A program made the position numbers and the translations under genes. A DNA stretch of 64,000 nt. Source: Sinohyriopsis cumingii. Taxonomy: Eukaryota > Mollusca > Bivalvia > Unionida > Unionidae. The notes beneath the pieces are model-generated. The model searched no databases. It was not told the origin of the DNA and was given only the letters and a program-made list of their open reading frames with translations. How positions within the stretch are numbered: the first letter of the stretch is position 1; each line of letters opens with the position of its first letter. Shown piece after piece: positions 56,281-64,000 of the stretch. The stretch covers positions 131,263,428-131,327,427 of the forward strand of contig CM068838.1 in the NCBI GenBank assembly GCA_028554795.2, read 5' to 3'.

Positions 56281-57807
56281 AGCCTGTGTTTTTTTTTTAA
56301 ATTATTATTTTTACCTTTTGTCTTAAAGATATGAATGTATTCCAGGGATTTTTCAGCAATTTTGTAATGTTATTTAAAATGTTTCAGATCAAATAAAAAT
56401 GTAAGATTTTATTCAAAACCAGGGCATAACAATTCAGACCCAAAATCTCACAAATTTATATTCTGTTAGTAGTGGACATAACAGTTATTTCAGATTTGTT
56501 TTAGAACTGGTTACTGTTTGGCAGACACATAAGATGGTCATTTTAAGAAACAATTTCATTATGGGGAATTATTTCAAGACCAATGGCCAGTTTCCACGAT
56601 CAGCAATAGACAGTACATGATTCAAACATAATAATAGCAGACTTATGTTTATTATTTTATGGCCGAGTTTTCATTACGACACGTCGTATTATGATTTTGT
56701 TTCAAAACATATCTGAAAATGCTGGGATTGTGCAAAGAATGTAACTCGTTGTTCACATGTGATATAACTGCTCACACTACTTGTACTATCTTATCTTCCA
56801 TGTAATATCTTAACAAGAGCATCCAAGGTATGACAGTTTAGTAGGTGAGAGTGCAAGAATGAATAAAGATGTTTTATTTGCAGACCCTTAACCCACCTGC
56901 TTGGCACCAGTTTACATGTGTATACATTATTGAATAACATTGTTCAGCAAACAAAAAACATTATGTCCATGCAGAGTGTTAAAGTTGACTATGGAAAGTT
57001 GGTACGCAACTCCCTCAGAAATTATAAAGTTTTCTTTAAGTGATAATTTAATTTTATGACCAAATACACAAGTTATACAATCAGATACCAAGAAACTGCA
57101 GTGAGATACAGGGTGTCTTTTCTATTTGATCTAAAGAAAATGACTTATATATCTGGCAGACCAAATAAGTTTCTTCTCACTTGATTTCTTTTTCTCCATG
57201 TTGACACTGGCTTTTAAGAAGGAAAAAAAATCATAAAAGAACAGAAGAATTATGGTTATAACTTATTGGTCAATGCCACTTTCCACCCATCCAAAACAGG
57301 ACCCTCTGTATGCAACTGTTGCAGTTGGACCATTGTTTACATTTGAGTTGTCCAGTTCAACATGATATGCAAGATCCATATAAAAAATTTCAATTCTTAC
57401 AATTCGTGTTACAAAAACTGATTTTTGTTTAATGACATCATTCAAGTTTTTCTTTTTATGGATTTCATTGAGTCATATTTTTTAACTGGTGTGATCTTTA
57501 TTGGGCATTTTGTCTGGGAACATCCAGTTTTAAATAATAATAAAAAAGTGGCTTTTTATTTATTCTAATGATACAACAGGTGAGAGAGATCACTAACAAT
57601 GCATTTGGTTTACTTTGTTGAAATCAGATATAAAATATGTAATAACTGAAAATTACTTGTTTTGCTAAAATTCTTATGTTTTATGTTAAAGTGTGCAGCT
57701 TTTTTCTATGAACATTTAACATGTCCAGGCACTATCTTTTCAATACACATTCTCAATTTCTTGAGAGGAAGTGCCCTGTTAATTAAAGTTTATTATTGAC
57801 CTTTCTT

Positions 57808-57930
57808 ATTATGTATTAAAGTTGTAAAATAAAAACTTATTTTGTATTAAAGTTGTAAAGTAAAAACTTATTTTGTATTAAAGTTGTAATATAAAAACTT
57901 ATTTTGTATTAAAGTTGTAAAATAAAAACA
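57808..57930 (+). repeat. 33-bp tandem repeat, four copies
   Basis: Unit TATTAAAGTTGTAAAATAAA plus AACTTATTTTG, nearly identical copies. Confidence 0.85.
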
Positions 57931-58861
57931 AAACATGTTTTAAAACATGAGTTGTAATTGTTATATTGAGAGAAAAGAGTGTGGATGCAGAATTGAGGCA
58001 ATTCAATTTGAAAACTATAGCAACTTATTTTTTACACTTAAATTTCTTGCAGAAATTCATAGTCTCTTTGATACCTTAAGAAAAATCATTTGAGGTGAAA
58101 TTTTCTTTTTATTGACATAGATTGCCCTTGGTTGTTGCCAGTGTATTTACATTTGTTTTCCTTCATTCTGTTTGACTGTCTGCATATTTGGATATACCAG
58201 AATAGACTGAAGTAGTTGGGAAATCTTAAAATTCTATGAGAATAAATCTGCTAGAAACTCGTTTATTTTTTAACAGATGTGAAATGACCAATTCAGTTGA
58301 ATCAAATATAATGTGTAGAATTTGGCAAGGTCTAAATGTATGAACTTTACACATTGCAGCTAAAATATTTTATATGATAGAGCAACAGGAGTAAGAGTCA
58401 GGGAAGAAAACACCCACCCCTCCCAACCACATCCAGGATACATATAAATACAGAAATATAGTGTGCTAGCTAAATACAAAATATTAATTAAAAGAAGGCA
58501 GAAGGGTAGCAAAAGTAGGTAAGACAACAAATGTATATAATGTCGTACTGATGCTGTAACAACTCTGCCAACCCCTAGAAATTTTTTTGGCATTATTCAT
58601 GTGGCATAAAAAAAGTATAACAAGTGTAATCTCTATGTTTGATGTCACAAATTCAATGAACTGTATGAAATATATACATTTTGGTTTGCTACTAAACTGG
58701 ATCTGTAGCTAGTTAAGGTTCTTGTCATAAATGGACAAAATCCATGTGGATTAGTACCAGAAATTCAAACAAAAGCATATTTAACCAATTTATTATATAC
58801 AACACATGCTTTAACTTGTCCACATATTACTGTATAGTTTCAGCTGGCAGTGCTCACCCTA

Positions 58862-58993
58862 CTTAATACTTGTACCTAAGCTTTCTCACATGCCCACATT
58901 GGCTGAACCTGAGACTCGAACCCACACAGACAGGTGAGATGGCAGTGATCTGTAATGGTGAGCACTATAGACCACTTGGCCACTCTGGGCCCC
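58862..58993 (-). mobile_element. tRNA-derived SINE, family 1, 3'-truncated
   Basis: On the minus strand: GGGGCCCAGAGTGGCCAAGT head, A box TGGCCAAGTGG, B box GGTTCGAGTCTCA, then GCCAATGTGGGCATGTGAGA, as in the SINE at 21187. Confidence 0.75.
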
Positions 58994-59495
58994 AAGAAAC
59001 TGCCTAAAACCATTCAGAAATGATAAGGTGTTACTAAACTTACTGTGAATTATTCAGAGAGAATTTTAAAGATTTCCTGAATTTGTTTTAGACTTGTTTT
59101 AATTTACCTAGGTATGTTTGCTGCTGCTTATTTGGATGTTAGAATGAATCATAATCTGTTGTCATATTTATCCGATGTAATGAAAGTACAGTGTTTGATA
59201 TTTATCGTTATATCAGTGCTTTCCTTATCAGCCATGTGATTTACTTTTACTTTGCACAAGAGTACTTTTTTTTAAAAACAACCTGTATCCCCTGTTGGGG
59301 GTGGTCCCCCCCACCTCCGCCTGCTTTGGCAACTCAACCATCGGCTTTAAATCTAATGGAAGGCCTTGTATTATTTTGATAAGTATAAACCAAATTTTTT
59401 TCACAATCTACTGTTAAACATAGATTATCTGGATGCCAATTATTAAGATTATTGTATGGATTACTACCATATTTACCTCAATTTTAATTTATTAC

Positions 59496-59496
<1 letters not shown>

Positions 59497-59574
<78 letters not shown>
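59497..59574. repeat. (TA)n microsatellite
   Basis: About 78 bp of uninterrupted TA. Confidence 0.95.
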
Positions 59575-59576
<2 letters not shown>

Positions 59577-61118
59577 TGAAATGAAACTAATTTGGTGATG
59601 ATGATGCCAGCATAGACTAACAGCAATCAGAATCAAAACAAGCAAACACCAGTCCATACAATTAACACAATCAGCCATCAGTCCTCTGTTATAATTCAGT
59701 CAATAGTCCAAAAAGATCTCAGGTGTAATGTGCAAATGTAAATCTGTATCATAAATTTTAGTACTTAATGTTGCTTAATAATATTTTTCATTGTTTCTAC
59801 TTCAGAATGTTAATATTTATTATGTTACTGATAAATATACAGTTGAATGTGTGCTAACTGGATCTGTTTAATCCAGGTTCTTCCATTTACAGTTCTTTTT
59901 CACCAAAATCTGATTGTTCAAATAACCTATTATCTTGACCAGACTTATGTCCCCTGATGGGTCCAGATAATAAATGTTTTACTGAGTTGAAGACAAAGAT
60001 TTGGACATAATAAAACAGCCCTAAAATGGATGCTATGCTTCAAAAGACAACCTGTACACTTCCGTGCTTATAACAGTGCCACTGCTGCTATTTGAAATCA
60101 CATGGGTTCTCAAATGTTGCCTATTTAACATCAAGGTTTGGCCTAATAATAAAAAAATGATAAAGGAAAGCTTGCTTGCAGTCTAATTCTGACCTTTGAT
60201 ATCACCCAAAATGACACTGGGTGAAAACCATAAGCTTCTACCTCTGCCTAACAAAATCACAAATATATGATTATGACTAGCACTAATTACTTGTTGAAAA
60301 ATTAAGCCCACGGTCAATGACTCTTACATGTCTTTTACATAATTACCCACATATACCTTTGTACTGTTTATGTTGCAGCACTCGCATCAAAATTATTAAA
60401 AGATTTCATTGAGAATGATCTTCTTAAAGGTGAGGCAGTCACTGGAATAATTCCATGGCAAGCAGTATTCAATTCACTCACCTAAACTAATTGCAGTACA
60501 GGCCTCCATTTTATTTGGGAAATAAGTTTTTCCTGTAATGGGCTTTAAAATTTTTGTAGACAATGGACATTAAATTGGGCCTTTCAGTTTTTGAATCTTT
60601 CATCCATCTAGTCATCCCTTTGTTCATCCCAATTTTTAGTTATCATCCAAGTTTGGCCTGCATCATGAAATTGATGAGACCATAATTGTGATGGCAGTAG
60701 CTGGTACAGGAAAGTTACATTTCCATTTGTCAAAATGTTACCACGTGATCAAAATGAATTGCGTTCATTTCTGTATGAACTGTAAGGAGAACTACTTTTC
60801 TAAGAATACCCACTTCTATAAATAGAGTCACGTGTACAGCATAAGATAAACACTGCCAGTGAAGGCAGACACGAAGTAAGCATTAAAGGAAAACACATTC
60901 TTACTTTTTTTTTTTTTAAATAATTGAATACATTTGGCTTCCATTGGTTGAAGGACTGGTATTATGTTGACCTTATTATGATCAAGCAGGACAATCCCAA
61001 GTGCTATATATAGCTATGTAACAGAAAAACCCAAACATGTATTACTACACTCAATTAAGATTTCTATTTTTTAATGATGCAAACAAAATAACATAATGAA
61101 TAAATGAAATTTCAATTA

Positions 61119-61279
61119 TAAGAGTTTAACGTTTTTTCTGAGTTTATCATGGTATAAACTGTCAGTTGCTGACTCACACAGCTTACATAACGCCCTTTGG
61201 ATGTTATTTGCCATGTGAATCGGCAACTGACAGTTTATACCATTATAAACTCAGGAAAAACAACGTTAAACTCTTACTT
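61119..61279. repeat. Foldback element with arms of about 58 bp
   Basis: Left arm AAGAGTTTAACG... TATAAACTGTCAGTTGC and the right arm in reverse complement match closely. The loop is about 40 bp. MITE-like. Confidence 0.8.
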
Positions 61280-61289
61280 GGCTGAGTTT

Positions 61290-61640
61290 GACTGCCAGTT
61301 TTCTGTATTGTTATTTTGCAGAGTTATAGACCCAAATTGTGTGATCTACCAACTTTGTATTCTGCACCATAGTTATTATTGGGTTTCCACAAAATTTGAT
61401 AGTCAGTTTGAATCTCAGTATTTCTGTATGATTTACTGGAGTTATTGCCCCTGATTGTCAGACCCATCCACTATTATTTCTCACACAGTAATCCTTTGAT
61501 TTCTAATTAGATTTCAGTGAAATTTAATGGACAGCTTTAAGTGTATTAGACTTTGGCTGAATCTGACTATTGGCATTTTTTCGGTTATTTAGCAGTTATA
61601 GCCCCTGGCTATTGGATCCATTCATTTCATTTCAACATCA
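61290..61640 (+). repeat. Diverged tandem repeat, about three units of 120-150 bp
   Basis: Each unit contains an AGTTAT(A/T)G(A/C)CCC core and an ATTTGA/AATTTAATGG-CAG block. This core pattern is familiar from mollusc intergenic DNA. Confidence 0.5.
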
Positions 61641-62269
61641 GGATTCAGTATAGTCACTGGCCTAATGGTTCATGGTCTGCGGTGTTTTGTGGAGGGCCTA
61701 AACAAAAATGTTGCTGATCCAGTTTTGAATATGACCCCACAATTTGTAAATCTTGTTATGACTTAAGAATATCAGATAATTTCAACAAACAGCAGTAAAA
61801 TTGAGACTTAATGATTTTCTCTGTGCCATATTTTATTATATAACAAACTCAAATGTTGCTATTATATTACTAGAATGATGCATAAGTAGGTTCCACTATT
61901 TTATAGGTGTGAAACAGGATTATAGGAAAGAATGTGACTTTTATGATATTAACCTAGCCAGCTTTCTCTGCAAAATTACAGTCTCCTACTTCCAGTCAAA
62001 AGCAGAGCAATAAATATTGGAATTTGCTTATTCGGAGCTGTGTCCATTGATTTCTTTTTTTGGAATTTTCTTATTAACATTTAGTGAGGCATAAACCTAC
62101 GTGACAATTAGTGATTATGTGTTAAAGCTTTTTGATGTATCTTATTTTATACAACTGATTGCTGATGTGATGTTTGACTAGAGGCAGAGAGAAAACACTG
62201 ATTATTGCTTTGAGATTTTAGCAAATTAACTGCATATTTGAGAGAAGCATTTTTGTGTCCTCTTTACAG

Positions 62270-62405
62270 GAGGGAGTAGATTATGATGGGTCTGGCACCA
62301 GTGGAATTGAGGAATCCATATTCCCAAGCAGACTGGAGGAGGGGGCAAACATTGAAGCCAACATTGGAAATGCCATGATAGACTCAGTCACTGAAACTCC
62401 TACAG
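62270..62405 (+). CDS. TRAPPC8 coding exon 6
   Basis: Acceptor TCTTTACAG, donor GTAAAA. Encodes EGVDYDGSGTSGIEESIFPS and then NIEANIGNAMIDSVTETPT. It joins exon 5 in phase 0 and leaves one base. It falls in the poorly conserved acidic linker of TRAPPC8, so it rests on position, phase, splice sites and composition more than on similarity. The rest of the gene lies beyond the window. Confidence 0.7.
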
Positions 62406-64000
62406 GTAAAATGCTATTGAAGAAAATGCACAAAAATCTATATATCAGATATTTCTGCTTATAATTATGTTTGACTGCAAGAAGATTCAGAACCAAGAAA
62501 ATCTTATTTTTTCAGATCCAAACACACATGCTGACATGTGTTATTAGATTATAATTATCAGCAATTAAGCATTACATATTGGGGTTCTTTTGTTAAAGCA
62601 ATTTTAGTGCTTAGAAACATTTGATGAATGTGTAACAGGCAGGTTATTATAGTTCCTTGATCATACATAAATGCTCTTAATATATAAAATTCAGAAAATG
62701 AGTTGAAAATATTTTCTGTGTTGTACCAGTCTTGGCAACAAAATTATTTGCATCATTCTTATATGAGCACACTTGTAAAATTTTGTTTATCACATGACAT
62801 AAGTGGATATATTGTTCAGTGAATACATCATAATGATTCCAGTAGTTTTAGTGCCTTTTGTCAAAAACCAGAAGAGCTTATTATGGTCATGCATTCATCA
62901 TCCATTATCGTTTGTTTCTTATTGCTACTCAAAACTACTAGGAGAAAAAGTGTGAAGTTTGGTACACTGATTTATCCAACAGTTCTGTTGACCCTACATG
63001 AAAGTAGTTATGCTCTGACATCCAATATGGCCACCATTGCAGCCATTTTGAAAATATTTGGAAAAGATAGTTGTATTGATATGGAGTTACAACTAAAACA
63101 TTTATTGCAGTTGGTACTGATTTAAAGTATGGTGCTAGTGCCATGTGGCCAAGTTGAAAATCTTGTTACTGATTCTTCTGAATGGATGTTTGTAGTGACT
63201 TAGGTTTTCATTAAAACATGTCTTTAATAAGTAGTTGAACCTAAATGAAGATGAAGAATAACTGAACATGAATGTGATCATTTTCATTAATCTATTTATA
63301 GTTCAGCTCATACAGGTCATGCATGCATTCATTACTGACTATAGCTTTAATGGGTGTCATCGTTTAGAATTTGATTACATGTGCCTTTAAATGATGATTA
63401 CTCACTTTGTGGGGATTCTTCTGCGTCCATATTCCTTTGGAAGGTCATTCATTACATGCCCTAACAAAATACATACAGCGAAACTGAATGTTAAAGTAGG
63501 CAAACATTTTTGGACTTTGTCAACCTAAAGGTGTGAGGTGTGATCCGGTACAACCAGATTGAATGTTGCATGCTCAGATATCAGAATGAAAGCCACATGT
63601 AATTTTTAAAAATTGTATGCTCTTTGCTTCACTCAGTTTACTGCCTTGCAAACACTGTAAAAGTTGATAGCAGAAAGAAATTTATGTCTGGATGTTTCTT
63701 GACAGTTACGGTACAGGGCTGTCAATAATCAGGATTGATTATACTTTGGTCAGACTATATTAGTAATAATTTTATTTAAAAAGAATTAATATTTAATATA
63801 GGATAAGTAAATGCACCTATATTACCACATCAACATACAGTATAGGATATGCTGTTGATCTTAAATTAGAATTTAAGTTTATTTCATTCATTTTTAAATG
63901 ATGTGACCTTGGTTGCTAACTTAGATTGTAGAGTTATAGCCTGATTGCAGAATAAGTCCAAGATTTCCCACTCATATAAACATGATGCTCCATCTTCTCA
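62406..64000 (+). other. TRAPPC8 intron 6, 5' part
   Basis: 1.6 kb of AT-rich DNA to the window edge. No exon, transposon end or RNA gene could be supported. CAATATGGCCACCATTGCAG near 63023 resembles repeats seen in mollusc introns. Confidence 0.5.

Noticed and set aside
59484-59678. Minus-strand open frame with Ile-Tyr repeats
   Set aside because: Reads through a (TA)n tract; not a gene.

Overview
The window looks like animal nuclear DNA from a lophotrochozoan, most likely a marine mollusc. It is AT-rich, has very large introns and many tRNA-derived SINEs with mollusc-like tails, and carries the 5' part of a clear animal gene, TRAPPC8. The organism call rests on general resemblance and not on a marker gene.

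Region 1 (1-1650) is left flank. It holds no clear gene, only a possible minus-strand host terminal exon that stops at 1472 and has an AATAAA at 1410-1415. Region 2 (1651-19666) is one 18.0 kb Polinton/Maverick, bounded by the 6-bp target duplication TACAGG and by about 450-bp terminal inverted repeats that still match almost perfectly. It encodes a protein-primed DNA polymerase, an FtsK/HerA-type packaging ATPase, a retrovirus-like integrase with a chromodomain, a penton-like minor capsid protein, a pVI-like and adenain-like protease reading frame, a membrane protein and several basic virion-like proteins. No major capsid protein was recognised and about ten breaks are spread over the core genes, so it is a recent but broken fossil.

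The accessory genes are the most interesting part. The two outermost genes point outward, and every gene of the outer set ends in a copy of the animal replication-dependent histone mRNA 3' stem-loop (GGCCCTTTTCAGGGCC with flanking AAA and ACCCA, followed by a purine-rich downstream element). There are five such stem-loops, and two of them lie inside the terminal repeats. Three right-end genes share a repeated promoter module and look like an amplified cassette. The element also carries a BIR (inhibitor-of-apoptosis) protein, a tandem pair of F-box-like proteins and a double CCHC zinc-knuckle protein. Most of its genes have a TATA box 45-65 nt before the ATG, and four share a spacing of exactly 54 nt.

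Region 3 (19673-64000) is host. TRAPPC8, a subunit of the TRAPPIII complex that acts in autophagy and secretory trafficking, starts at 20432, about 770 bp from the Polinton edge. Six phase-consistent coding exons give the first 308 codons, and the gene runs off the right edge. Its introns hold two fossil DIRS-like tyrosine-recombinase retroelements, a Tigger/pogo copy, a hAT deletion derivative, a TTAA-flanked piggyBac-like MITE, foldback elements, at least two SINE families, diverged unknown repeats, minisatellites and microsatellites.
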